Positions 18,324-27,488 of a stretch of 33,031 nt of DNA are shown here, piece after piece; position 1 is the stretch's first letter; each line of letters opens with the position of its first letter. Origin of the DNA: Chitinophagales bacterium (lineage in GTDB: Bacteria > Bacteroidota > Bacteroidia > Chitinophagales > Saprospiraceae); assembly GCA_013297575.1 (NCBI GenBank), contig JAAFHO010000003.1, positions 1 through 33,031 of the forward strand, read 5' to 3'. The translations under genes and the position numbers were made by a program. The notes beneath the pieces were generated by a model. That model made no database searches and was not told the origin of the DNA. It saw nothing but the letters and a program-made list of their open reading frames with translations.

Positions 18324-19343
18324 TCAACGCCCCGAACGCCCACTACCTCCTTTTCTACGGCCACCGGAAGCAGGTTTGGGTTTACCACCCGTACTTCTTC
18401 CTGTACTTTTCGATTTTGGCGCACCGCCAGTTGTTTTTTTCCCGGATCTATCGGAGTAAGGTTTAGCATCGGAGAAGCGCGTATCGGGTTTGGGTTTGCG
18501 TCCCTCACCATTGGATGGTGCGCGTCCTGTGCGACTTCGAGGCGGTTCTGGATCGGCAAAACGCATATCCGGTGCTGGTTTCTTTTTAGCGGGTGCTGGC
18601 GGTGTTTTTTTAACTACTTCGGAGGAAGAGTCTTTGGTAAGTTTATTGATTTCTTCCATTTCTTTTTCGGTCAGGTCGCGCCAATGCCCCTGTGGAATAC
18701 CCGTAACCGAAATATTCATAATCCGAACCCGTTCAAGTTTAGTCACTTCAAAGCCAAAATGTTCGCACATTCTTCTAATTTGGCGGTTCAACCCCTGTTT
18801 TAAAATAATCCTAAACGTCTTCGGTCCTTCTGCGGTCACCTTACATTTTTTGGTGGTAACACCTAATATAGGAACGCCACTGGCCATACTTTCAATAAAA
18901 GAGTCGTTGAATACTTTATTGACCGTGACGACGTACTCTTTTTCGTGGTTATTCCCTGCGCGGAGGATTTTGTTGACCATATCTCCGTTGTTGGTTAGGA
19001 AAATAAGACCTTGCGAGTCTTTATCCAAGCGGCCAATAGGGAAAATACGCGCACTATGGTTTACATAATCGACAATATTATCTACCGTGTTTTTTTCGGT
19101 CGTAGATACCACACCTACGGGTTTATTGAAGGCAATAAAGACCAAATCCTCATCTTGGCGTGGCTCCAATTCTTGGCCATTCACCCGTATCCGATCGCCG
19201 TTGTGCACCTGATCGCCTTTTTGAGCACGTTTTCCATTGATAAATACGTGTCCCTGCTCTATATATTTGTCGGCCACCCTGCGCGAGCACAAACCACTTT
19301 CGCTGATAAATTTATTCAGCCATATCCCAGTACCTTTTTGCAT
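18324..19343 (-). CDS. rluF: RluF-like 23S rRNA pseudouridine synthase with ~100-aa basic, low-complexity C-terminal extension
   Basis: S4 domain ([39 protein letters not shown]), catalytic [21 protein letters not shown], and [28 protein letters not shown]. Confidence 0.9.
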   Translation of the reverse strand: MQKGTGIWLNKFISESGLCSRRVADKYIEQGHVFINGKRAQKGDQVHNGDRIRVNGQELEPRQDEDLVFIAFNKPVGVVSTTEKNTVDNIVDYVNHSARIFPIGRLDKDSQGLIFLTNNGDMVNKILRAGNNHEKEYVVTVNKVFNDSFIESMASGVPILGVTTKKCKVTAEGPKTFRIILKQGLNRQIRRMCEHFGFEVTKLERVRIMNISVTGIPQGHWRDLTEKEMEEINKLTKDSSSEVVKKTPPAPAKKKPAPDMRFADPEPPRSRTGRAPSNGEGRKPKPDTRFSDAKPYSDRSGKKTTGGAPKSKSTGRSTGGKPKPASGGRRKGGSGRSGR

Positions 19344-19607
19344 AGTTTCTTTTCCGTAAATGGCAAAAGTACGATTAGTCTATCCATTTTCTTTATTAGG
19401 AACGATAAAAATTGTTAAGAGAAGGAACTGAGTTGCCACAAATCTGTGGTACTACCCGCTTTACTTGAATTTTACTACACTTCACTACAAAATTATTGCA
19501 TATATTGACGTGCAATCCCCACTTTTGAGGCATTCTTTAACTATTTAGGCGGCTAATAGGGAATATAAGCGCACTTTTCAACACATCACCATTCAACGCA
19601 TCAAATT

Positions 19608-20057
19608 ATGGATTTATACGTACCAATCAAATTGGTTTTTTCGATCGTTTTTGCCATTGCTGGCACCCTTTTTCTCTGTATTGCCTATCGGGAATGGTGC
19701 TCCAGTTATAGCATTATTACCCAAGGCATCGAGACCGAAGGTATTGTGGTCGAAACGTTTCGCAAGCCACGCCGCACGGGCGAACCTATTTCTAGCGCAG
19801 CAGCACCTGTAGTACAATTTATGACCCAAAGTGGTGAGGTAAAAAAGTACTATTCATCCTTGTACACTACTCCTTGCTACTATGAACCCGGTCAGCAGGT
19901 GTCCATTTGGTATTTGCCCAACGACCCCACCAAAGCCACCTTAAATGGAAAAGATGCTTGGATATTGCCCATTGTTTTTGGAATTTTTGGTTTTGTAATA
20001 TGCCTTATTACGTATAGTGTGCTGATCGGCTTGTTAATTAAAAGGGTTTTCGGATGA
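19608..20057 (+). CDS. DUF3592-like membrane protein
   Basis: Two TM segments flanking a small beta domain (EGIVVETFRK...PVVQFMTQSGEVKKYYSSLYTTPCYYEPGQQVSIWYLPNDPTKATLNGKDAW), typical of DUF3592. Confidence 0.75.
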   Translation: MDLYVPIKLVFSIVFAIAGTLFLCIAYREWCSSYSIITQGIETEGIVVETFRKPRRTGEPISSAAAPVVQFMTQSGEVKKYYSSLYTTPCYYEPGQQVSIWYLPNDPTKATLNGKDAWILPIVFGIFGFVICLITYSVLIGLLIKRVFG

Positions 20058-20221
20058 AATAGTGTAATTGGGTATTTGGCGATCCTTTATTAGAACACGC
20101 TCCTCTATGCAAGCCGTTAACCCATTCCTTGCAAACTAAAATATTATCCTTTAAAACTATACGCTACACTAGATTTTCTCAAAAACCTGCCGTAACTTCG
20201 TTTTTTAAAATCTATAAAAAT

Positions 20222-21544
20222 ATGAAAAAAATATTCTTTCTTTCTTTTTGGATCGCGTCACAAGCCTTAATGGCGCAAAAAAACACTATTCCAGCAGATA
20301 TTTTAGCGCAATATCCACAAATAGCGGAATATCTTCCAGAATCAAGTGTACCGTATGGTGCATCAAATAGATCAGATCTAGTATTAGATTCTATCCTCAC
20401 GTACTCTTCTAAGGGGGCTGATTCTATCTTAACGAGAAGAGAAATATTTGATAATTCTGTACCAAATAAGCAGTCTATCACTACCGAAGTGATACAAGGA
20501 GATGGAATATTCGGGTCTAGTTACAAAACCACTTATTGCATTGGCCAACAAGGGCAACTTCTTTCTACTGAAATAAGTCGGTATATTGACACGGCTTTTG
20601 TGCTAACATTGGGTTTTCAACTATATTGGAATGATATATCCAATGCACTTGACTCATTTTATGTTTATAGTCGATCTCAAAAGTTCAATACCTATTACAA
20701 TAGTGAACGATATTATTACAAATTTAATTCAATTGTTGGGACGCAAGATGACGTAAAGATTTTGTATTTGGATGAATCAGGCACCATACTCACCACTCTG
20801 AGAAATGTTAAAACCTTCGATACAAGCAACCGTGAGGTGTTTTCCTATACAACAAAAGAAGAAAATGGCGTACAAATGCCATTTCTTAGAACTACCACAA
20901 CCTATAGTGATGATACGCTGGATTTGCATGATGAATATTTTGACACTGTAGAGGCCTCTTGGATTCCATCTGGTCACGTTGTATTTATACGTTATTTGAA
21001 TACCCAAAAAGATAAGAAGGCTCTTAGCTATTTATGGAATAAAAATACTTCATCATGGGAAAAAAGAACAGAAGACTTCCGTTTTTATGATAGCCAGATC
21101 AGAGACATTCGTCTTGAATCATATTATATTACGGACAGTACAGTAAACAAAATTACTACCAATACTACTTATGTTGAAGACCAGCTCATTAACTTACGTA
21201 CAGTTTTTGTTTATGACCCCAATTTGAATATTGCGGAGATATTGCGCAGTTATCACTTTTATTCAGACTCATCTGGTTTCCACCAACCGCCTGTTCTGCT
21301 GGGTAATCCCACCACAGTCAATGCCTACCCTAATCCAGCATCCCAGTCTATTACGATAGATGCCGACGACCACTTTATTCAAAATGCCGAAATATGGGAT
21401 ACACAAGGACATTTAGTGCGCGGGTTTCAGAACATTAACAACACAATACTACAATTTAACCGCGAAGCATTATCCAAAGGTATTTATACCATACGGTTGG
21501 AGATAGACGGAGGCTTTGTGTTTAAAAAAATAATATTAGAATAG
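20222..21544 (+). CDS. Secreted protein with T9SS type A sorting domain
   Basis: Signal peptide MKKIFFLSFWIASQALMAQ; C-terminus NAYPNPASQSITIDADD...AEIWDTQGHLVRGFQNINN...LSKGIYTIRLEIDGGFVFKKIILE. Confidence 0.88.
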   Translation: MKKIFFLSFWIASQALMAQKNTIPADILAQYPQIAEYLPESSVPYGASNRSDLVLDSILTYSSKGADSILTRREIFDNSVPNKQSITTEVIQGDGIFGSSYKTTYCIGQQGQLLSTEISRYIDTAFVLTLGFQLYWNDISNALDSFYVYSRSQKFNTYYNSERYYYKFNSIVGTQDDVKILYLDESGTILTTLRNVKTFDTSNREVFSYTTKEENGVQMPFLRTTTTYSDDTLDLHDEYFDTVEASWIPSGHVVFIRYLNTQKDKKALSYLWNKNTSSWEKRTEDFRFYDSQIRDIRLESYYITDSTVNKITTNTTYVEDQLINLRTVFVYDPNLNIAEILRSYHFYSDSSGFHQPPVLLGNPTTVNAYPNPASQSITIDADDHFIQNAEIWDTQGHLVRGFQNINNTILQFNREALSKGIYTIRLEIDGGFVFKKIILE

Positions 21545-21616
21545 CATATTTAGTAATTTGTGCCTTTAAAATGGGTATCCTATGCCCTTTAATGGAGTAT
21601 TTATACGGAGCGTCGT

Positions 21617-21674
21617 TAGGTTTTGTGCATATATTTATTTGGACTGCATACGATTTTTTCATGCACAAAACCTA
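21617..21674. repeat. Hairpin repeat family D, copy 1
   Basis: TAGGTTTTGTGCAT (21617-21630) / ATGCACAAAACCTA (21661-21674) with AT-rich loop; same sequence and layout at 28488-28544. Confidence 0.85.
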
Positions 21675-21883
21675 CGAGGCCTTAGTTTACTTTATCGGTA
21701 AACACCCCATTACTTCCCCTGAATTGCAGTATTTTATCTGCCGAAAATCAATAACCTTTATTTTGAAAATTAGTACCTGTTTTTTTAAATTTAGACCAAT
21801 AAACGTTATTTAGCCCCGTTTAACATATTTAATCATTTGTCTTCTACCCAATAAATGGTATTTTTGGCACGATAATTGTTTAT

Positions 21884-21917
21884 TTGATATTTAGTGTTAA
21901 GAAAAGACTTAAATTTG
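21884..21917 (+). promoter_or_regulatory. Putative Bacteroidetes promoter for the OmpA-family gene
   Basis: TTG (21884-21886), 23-nt spacer, TAAATTTG (21910-21917). Confidence 0.45.
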
Positions 21918-21964
21918 CAACACAGTCAAATCTATCGCACTCCATTTATTAACCTTTTTTTATT

Positions 21965-23593
21965 ATGATTAAGTATTACCTCCCCCTCACCATGTTCTTA
22001 TTGCTGGCGGTTATTTCCACAGCACAAATCCGCCATAACAAATGGGAACTCGGATTACAAGCCGGCGTTACACAATCGCAAAACGACCTCAACGATTTTG
22101 GTATTTACGAAAACAATATTGGTGGGGGCTTGCTATTGCGCTACCATTTGGATAATAATATTGCCTTGCGTGCGAATATTTTATACAGTGAAATATCCGG
22201 CAACGACAATAACTATACCGCTCGGGCTGCCCGTGGCTTCCGTTTTTCAGCACCTATAACAGAAGGTTCTATCGTGGCAGAAATGGACTTGCTGGGTAAA
22301 CGTCGCTGGAAATCTAATGGTAGTTTCCGCAGGATTGTTTCTCCTTATATCTATGGCGGTGGCGGTTATGTAATGAGCAAACCCACTGTTTTTTACAACG
22401 AAGCCGGTAATGAAGCTCTAAGAGAACGCATTAACAAAGATAAAGCATCCTATAAAGAAGGACACCTAATTATGCCGTTAGGTCTAGGTGTGAAGATCGA
22501 TATCAACGAAAACTGGGTGTTGGGTTTGGAAACCGGGATTCGTGTTTTATTTGACGACTATATTGATGGTGTTAGTTTTGCAGGTAATTCACGCAAAAAT
22601 GATTCCTATACTTTTACCAATATCACTGCTACATATCGTATTCCTTATATCTCTGATCGCGACCAAGATGGTATTTCGGATGCCAATGACGCTTGTCCAG
22701 ATATAAAAGGTAAAAAAGAAACCGGAGGATGCCCCGATACGGATGGTGATGGCGTAGCCGATAATTTGGATAATTGCCCCGAAGAAAAAGGATTAAACGC
22801 TAATGGTGGCTGCCCCGATACCGACGGCGATGGTATTGCCGATAAAAGCGACCAATGTCCCGAAGTGAAAGGCGCTTTGGTTACTGGCGGATGCCCGGAT
22901 AAAGACAAAGACGGCGTAACCGATAGTAAAGATGCTTGCCCTGATACGTACGGCTCGATCAAATTAGGTGGTTGCCCGGATAGTGACGGTGATGGCATAA
23001 AAGATGCCGATGACAAATGCCCAAATGAGTCTGGTACAGCGGCCAATGCAGGTTGCCCTAAAAAAGACCGCGACGCTGATGGCGTTTTGGACGATGACGA
23101 CAAATGCCCCGATGTAGCAGGTATTGCCAATATGGGAGGCTGCCCCGATTTGGATGCGGATGGTATCACTGATGCTTTAGATAAATGCCCTAAACAGGCT
23201 GGAACTGCCACGAATGGCGGGTGTCCTGGCGTATCAGATACCGATAAAAAAATACTGGATGCTGCCATCTATGGCGTGCAGTTTGAACCCGCCAAATCAA
23301 TCATCAAAACCTCTTCGTATGGTATACTGGATCAAGTAGTTGAAGTGTTAGGCAGATACCCTAATTTTAACCTTTCGATTAATGGTCATACCGATAGCGA
23401 CGGCACAACTGATTCCAATCAAAAACTCTCCGATGCACGTGCAAAAGCATGCTTTGATTATTTTGTATCAAAGGGCATTGCACAAAATCGAATGAAATAC
23501 GCCGGTTTCGGCGAATCTAAACCAGTTTCAGATAATACGACTAAAGCAGGTAAATCTAAAAACCGTCGTGTTGAATTTGAACTTGGAATTTAA
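21965..23593 (+). CDS. Outer membrane beta-barrel protein with thrombospondin type 3 repeats and C-terminal OmpA peptidoglycan-binding domain
   Basis: Seven DxDxDGxxDxxDxCP...GGCP repeats; OmpA motif NFNLSINGHTDSDGTTDSNQKLSDARAKACFDYFVSKGIAQNRMKYAGFGESKPVSDNTTKAGKSKNRRVEFEL. Confidence 0.95.
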   Translation: MIKYYLPLTMFLLLAVISTAQIRHNKWELGLQAGVTQSQNDLNDFGIYENNIGGGLLLRYHLDNNIALRANILYSEISGNDNNYTARAARGFRFSAPITEGSIVAEMDLLGKRRWKSNGSFRRIVSPYIYGGGGYVMSKPTVFYNEAGNEALRERINKDKASYKEGHLIMPLGLGVKIDINENWVLGLETGIRVLFDDYIDGVSFAGNSRKNDSYTFTNITATYRIPYISDRDQDGISDANDACPDIKGKKETGGCPDTDGDGVADNLDNCPEEKGLNANGGCPDTDGDGIADKSDQCPEVKGALVTGGCPDKDKDGVTDSKDACPDTYGSIKLGGCPDSDGDGIKDADDKCPNESGTAANAGCPKKDRDADGVLDDDDKCPDVAGIANMGGCPDLDADGITDALDKCPKQAGTATNGGCPGVSDTDKKILDAAIYGVQFEPAKSIIKTSSYGILDQVVEVLGRYPNFNLSINGHTDSDGTTDSNQKLSDARAKACFDYFVSKGIAQNRMKYAGFGESKPVSDNTTKAGKSKNRRVEFELGI

Positions 23594-23680
23594 TCAAACA
23601 ATGGGTTTTTAGGCCATCCGATTTCCGATTACACAGTAACGCTGTAAGAGCGCATAAACCTTTTTTTTAGAATTTTCTAT

Positions 23681-23716
23681 ATGGACCATCCTTGTAAGAG
23701 GGTGGTTCATTTTATT
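23681..23716 (+). terminator. Putative terminator after the OmpA-family gene
   Basis: ATGGACCATCC (23681-23691) / GGGTGGTTCAT (23700-23710), followed by TTTATTT. Confidence 0.55.
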
Positions 23717-23746
23717 TAATGACTATTACTTTAGAAGAACATAAAA

Positions 23747-23931
23747 GTAAAAACTTAGCCCAACGGTTTCGAGTCAAAAAAGTAGGTAATTTTTGGTCAG
23801 ACTAGCCACTTTTTTGAGTTCGATGCAGCGCATCGGACGAAAAAAATGGCGAATTTATACTGAGCCTGCCGAAGTAGTATGACTGAAAATTGACCTTTTT
23901 TGGCCGAAATGGGAGTGGGTTAAGTATTTAC
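23747..23931. repeat. Fold-back/MITE-like element C
   Basis: GTAAAAACTTAGCCCA (23747) vs reverse complement of TGGGTTAAGTATTTAC (ending 23931). Core CCACTTTTTT-gagtt-CGATG-cagcg-CATCG-gacga-AAAAAATGG (23806-23849). TACTGAGCCTGCCGAAGTAGTA lies in the right arm only. Confidence 0.8.
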
Positions 23932-23932
23932 A

Positions 23933-23968
23933 TAAAAAAAGCCTCTCCACCTATTGCGGCGAGAGGCT
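23933..23968 (-). terminator. Rho-independent terminator (minus strand)
   Basis: AGCCTCTC (23940-23947) / GAGAGGCT (23961-23968) with an A-run at 23934-23940. Confidence 0.8.
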
Positions 23969-24180
23969 CTAACCCAAACAAATAAACACAAAAACTACTT
24001 GGTGCAATATTAAAGCGTATTTTTGAATTATTTACCAAATTAATGATAATTTTTTTTGCACAATATTGACTTTTAATGTAGTCCTTGACTCTATTTAAAA
24101 ATAAATTTTTATTTTTGCCTAAAATGCAAAATTTGTTTGCTTGTTGGCGGCTTCAAAAGCCTGTTTTCCGAATTAGATTG

Positions 24181-24214
24181 GGTTTTGCTAAAATCTGAAA
24201 ATTTTAGCAAAACC
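24181..24214. repeat. Perfect 14-bp stem hairpin in the 3' region of the beta-barrel gene
   Basis: GGTTTTGCTAAAAT (24181-24194), loop CTGAAA, ATTTTAGCAAAACC (24201-24214). Confidence 0.7.
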
Positions 24215-24262
24215 GCAAAAAAAATGTCGTTCGTCACTTTAATAGTGCCGTTCGTAGATAAA

Positions 24263-24937
24263 TTACGACTTTGATGTGCTTTGGTAAAAATAATATCGGG
24301 CGTATAATTGAGCATTCATATTGTACCAACCGGACGTTCCTAATGATTCACCTTGGTCATTACTATATTCTACACTTGTGACGGGAGTAAATGCTCTGTT
24401 TACCCTTACGCCTAAAGAAAGTTTATGGTACACCCGTGCTTGCACACCAATAAATCCCAATAGATCATATTTGTTGTAAAGTTCTTTAGCTGCTGGTGTT
24501 AGCGATGCGTCATTTACGGTTGTTTTTAATAAATATGCCATTTCAAGTCCGCAGGATAACCGTAGCCTGTCGTTACCTAATGGTTGGACAAAGCATGAAA
24601 TGGGCAAACTAGAGTAATAAAATGCAGTAACAGGGCTTAATAAACCAGTAGCACCATTAGTTTTGAAGCCCCTTTTGATAAATCCGGGTTCTACATTGAT
24701 CCCAAGTTTATTTTTTTTGAAAGTGCGTTCTATTACCACAGCGGCGGCATAAGAACTCGTACTCGATGATCCATGTATTTGATGACCCTCTACATTTAGT
24801 TTGGGCATAGATACATTTGTTAAACCAGCGCCCACTTGAAAGCCGATACGATGCTCTTGAGCGTTAGCATTGCCTGGAAAAAGACAAAAAATAAGCAGTG
24901 CGCTGTAAAACAGCACGTTAAAATAATTTTTATTCAT
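24263..24937 (-). CDS. Outer membrane beta-barrel (porin-like) protein
   Basis: Signal peptide MNKNYFNVLFYSALLIFCLFPGNANAQ; GFQVGAGLTNVSMPKLN... with alternating strands and terminal YARYYF. Confidence 0.75.
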   Translation of the reverse strand: MNKNYFNVLFYSALLIFCLFPGNANAQEHRIGFQVGAGLTNVSMPKLNVEGHQIHGSSSTSSYAAAVVIERTFKKNKLGINVEPGFIKRGFKTNGATGLLSPVTAFYYSSLPISCFVQPLGNDRLRLSCGLEMAYLLKTTVNDASLTPAAKELYNKYDLLGFIGVQARVYHKLSLGVRVNRAFTPVTSVEYSNDQGESLGTSGWYNMNAQLYARYYFYQSTSKS

Positions 24938-25036
24938 AATTTTGTGAAAAATATTGGTTTGTCTAAGAATGAAGCATCTTTTTGAAAAAAGGTTGCCTCC
25001 AATATTAATCTATATCGCCTTTAGCACAATTCTTAA

Positions 25037-25486
25037 ATGCACTTTACCTGTTTACCCTTTGCCGAACTCACCCCACAAGAACTTTACGAAATTTTGTCGC
25101 TCCGACAAGAGGTTTTTGTAGTGGAACAAAATTGTCCATATCTGGATACCGATGGAAAAGACCAAGAATCGTTCCATTTGATGTGCCGAAATGATGCGGG
25201 GCAATTGGTTGCCTATACCAGATTATTGCCGAAAGGGTTGTCTTACCCCAATTATATGTCGATTGGCCGGGTCGTGAATGCGCCATCGGTACGCGGACAA
25301 GGTGTTGGAAAATTACTGATGGAAAAAAGTATAGCCTTGTGCTTACACTTATTTGGTAACGAACCCATTAAAATAGGGGCACAATCCTATTTATTAGCAT
25401 TTTACGCTAGCCTAGGATTTGTTTCCACAGGAGAGGAATACTTGGAAGACGGTATTCCGCACACAAAAATGGTGAGGGATATATAG
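25037..25486 (+). CDS. GNAT family N-acetyltransferase, ElaA-like
   Basis: LSLRQEVFVVEQNCPYLDTDGKDQESFHL...ARLLP-like YTRLLPKG...SIGRVVNAPSVRGQGVGKLLMEKSI is characteristic of ElaA. Confidence 0.9.
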   Translation: MHFTCLPFAELTPQELYEILSLRQEVFVVEQNCPYLDTDGKDQESFHLMCRNDAGQLVAYTRLLPKGLSYPNYMSIGRVVNAPSVRGQGVGKLLMEKSIALCLHLFGNEPIKIGAQSYLLAFYASLGFVSTGEEYLEDGIPHTKMVRDI

Positions 25487-25504
25487 TTACAACGTATAGA
25501 TCCC

Positions 25505-25667
25505 TCAGGAACGGAGTCGAAATAAGTCCTACCATTCAGGCTAAAGATTTTGGAGGCAGATAACTGTTTTTTAAGGCGAATAGTGGGGCTATTTAACGCA
25601 AAAAACGGGAAATATGGCTTCAAAAGATTAGCATCAATGGTGGGAGTTATTTCGACTCCGTTCCTCA
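25505..25667. repeat. Fold-back/MITE-like element B
   Basis: 32-nt arms TCAGGAACGGAGTCGAAATAAGTCCTACCATT (25505-25536) vs reverse complement of 25636-25667 (29/32). Core GTTTTTT-aaggc-GAATAG-tgggg-CTATTT-aacgc-AAAAAAC (25566-25606). Confidence 0.88.
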
Positions 25668-25674
25668 CCAAGAT

Positions 25675-26127
25675 TTATCCGATCAACTGCTCCGTATGCC
25701 CTGCAGTATCTACTTTTTCAATAATTTGCTCTATTGTACCGTTTTCATCAATGACAAAAGTGGTGCGGTGGATACCATCGTAGGTGCGTCCCATAAATTT
25801 TTTCTGCCCCCAAACACCGTAAGACTCTGCCACTGCGTGGGTTTCGTCGGCCAATAAACTAAAAGGCAAACTGTATTTTTCGATAAATTTCACGTGTTTT
25901 TTTGGTGCATCCGGGCTTACGCCAAGTATTTCGTATCCTTTACTTTGAAACATTGGATAGCCATCGCGGAGGCTACATGCTTGTGCGGTACAACCGGGTG
26001 TATCATCTTTTGGGTAAAAATAAATAACCAATTTTTTGCCTTTATAATCGGAAAGGCTAATGGTTTCATTTTTCTCATTAACAGATGTGAAATCGGGAGC
26101 GGCATCGCCTACTTTTAAATGGAACAT
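25675..26127 (-). CDS. bcp: Thioredoxin-dependent peroxiredoxin (Bcp/PrxQ type); start at MFHLKVGDAAPDF
   Basis: KLVIYFYPKDDTPGCTAQACSLRDGYPMFQSKGYEILGVSPDAPKKHVKFIEKYSLPFSLLADE. Confidence 0.95.
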   Translation of the reverse strand: MFHLKVGDAAPDFTSVNEKNETISLSDYKGKKLVIYFYPKDDTPGCTAQACSLRDGYPMFQSKGYEILGVSPDAPKKHVKFIEKYSLPFSLLADETHAVAESYGVWGQKKFMGRTYDGIHRTTFVIDENGTIEQIIEKVDTAGHTEQLIG

Positions 26128-26191
26128 ATAAATGAAGTATAAATTTAGTTTACTGTATATCAACAATAAAAGAGTGCCACGGTTCAACGGA

Positions 26192-26764
26192 TCATCTGTG
26201 TAATACCTCTTTGGGGCATTTTTCGCACCTTTCTACACTGGCTTTATTGAAATCGAATACCCAACAATTGTTGTAGAGGTCGAAATACCATATTTTTGCT
26301 TCTACAGCCTTATCTTTATCCGCATAAAACCGCCAAAATTGATTAGTCGTGAAAGTATCCAATCCATCTAAACGAAAAAGTGTGTATTGCCCACCATCTG
26401 GGCGAATGACCCAGCCAGACAACAAGTCACTTTTTGAAGTAAAGATTTTTTTCTTCGCCTGTAGTGTATCCAAAAAATGATTTACTGGAGTCCAAAAATC
26501 ACCATACACTGAATCGCGCAAACGTACTTCCACGCCACTGATAAACGCAGGCCCATTGCCTTCATTTTTTACAAATAATTCAATATGCTCGTGGTTATTG
26601 TTGTATGCCATTGTTAAATAGGGAAATACAGATGCCTGTTGTGCTTCAGAAGCGATTTGGAGTTGCCGATTTGAGACATACAACCCGCTCATACTTGTAA
26701 TTACAGCACATACAGACAATAGCGAACGCCAGTCAAGTTTTTCTAGTAAATGGATGAATTGCAT
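26192..26764 (-). CDS. Hypothetical protein with N-terminal TM segment
   Basis: 190-aa ORF between well-defined genes; hydrophobic N-terminus SLLSVCAVITSMSGLYV. Confidence 0.65.
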   Translation of the reverse strand: MQFIHLLEKLDWRSLLSVCAVITSMSGLYVSNRQLQIASEAQQASVFPYLTMAYNNNHEHIELFVKNEGNGPAFISGVEVRLRDSVYGDFWTPVNHFLDTLQAKKKIFTSKSDLLSGWVIRPDGGQYTLFRLDGLDTFTTNQFWRFYADKDKAVEAKIWYFDLYNNCWVFDFNKASVERCEKCPKEVLHR

Positions 26765-26913
26765 AAGTATAACATATTGTCTCTATTAAAAATTGGGGGA
26801 AATACCCGACGCAAACATAGGCAAAAGAATAAAATTTTTCATCTCCTTAAAACAATAAGTAAAGTATCTACGTTATTTATTTAATTTTCAGAAAAAAATG
26901 AAAATCCAACGAT

Positions 26914-27477
26914 ATGGTTTACCTTCATATTCCTTCATTCCAGCAGACCAAGGCTTTTCTCCTTGCTCAAGGCCAACTAGATATAACTTATTCCCCCCTC
27001 AATGGTACTGCCTTAAGTACAAAAATAAATGGGTACGATAATGATTTTCAACGTGTTATGATTGGAAATGGGCAGCAGGTTTTTGAATCCGCCAAACAAA
27101 ATATCCGCGATTGGCGGATGTTTCCCAGTCATTGGACAAAAATACTACCCGAACAGGCTCCAATCGTTGTTGGCGAAACAGTAGCGATGTATGCGCGTTT
27201 CGGTGGATTATGGTGGCGCAATTCCTGTCGAATTATTTATGTTATTGACGAATCTACTCGATTTGGTTTTGCTTATGGCACTTTGCCCGGACATGTGGAA
27301 TGTGGAGAGGAATTATTTTTGGTGGAAATAGATACCGCTGGCGATGTTTGGTACACCATCAAAGCATTTTCAAAACCGCGTTTTTGGATGGCGCGTATTG
27401 GTTACCCCATCATGCGTTTGTTACAGGCCAAATTTAGAAAAGACTCCGGTAATGCGATGGACCCCATAATCCCCTAA
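26914..27477 (+). CDS. DUF1990 family protein
   Basis: IRDWRMFPSHWTKI...VGETVAMYARFGGLWWRNSCRIIYVIDESTRFGFAYGTLPGHVECGEELFLVE matches the DUF1990 pattern. Confidence 0.85.
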   Translation: MVYLHIPSFQQTKAFLLAQGQLDITYSPLNGTALSTKINGYDNDFQRVMIGNGQQVFESAKQNIRDWRMFPSHWTKILPEQAPIVVGETVAMYARFGGLWWRNSCRIIYVIDESTRFGFAYGTLPGHVECGEELFLVEIDTAGDVWYTIKAFSKPRFWMARIGYPIMRLLQAKFRKDSGNAMDPIIP

Positions 27478-27488
27478 TCTAACACTCC

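Noticed and set aside
21571-21813. 80-aa ORF, and the similar peptides at 28430-28615 and 28453-28680
   Set aside because: Their shared peptide (LGFVHIFI) comes from the non-coding hairpin repeat, not from protein conservation; hairpin covariation favours a structural element.
22645-23268. 207-aa minus-strand ORF (MAASSIFLSVSDTPGHPP...)
   Set aside because: Antisense of the TSP3 repeats; its repeated SGQPP/SGHLS text is a mirror of the GGCPDxDxDG coding repeats.
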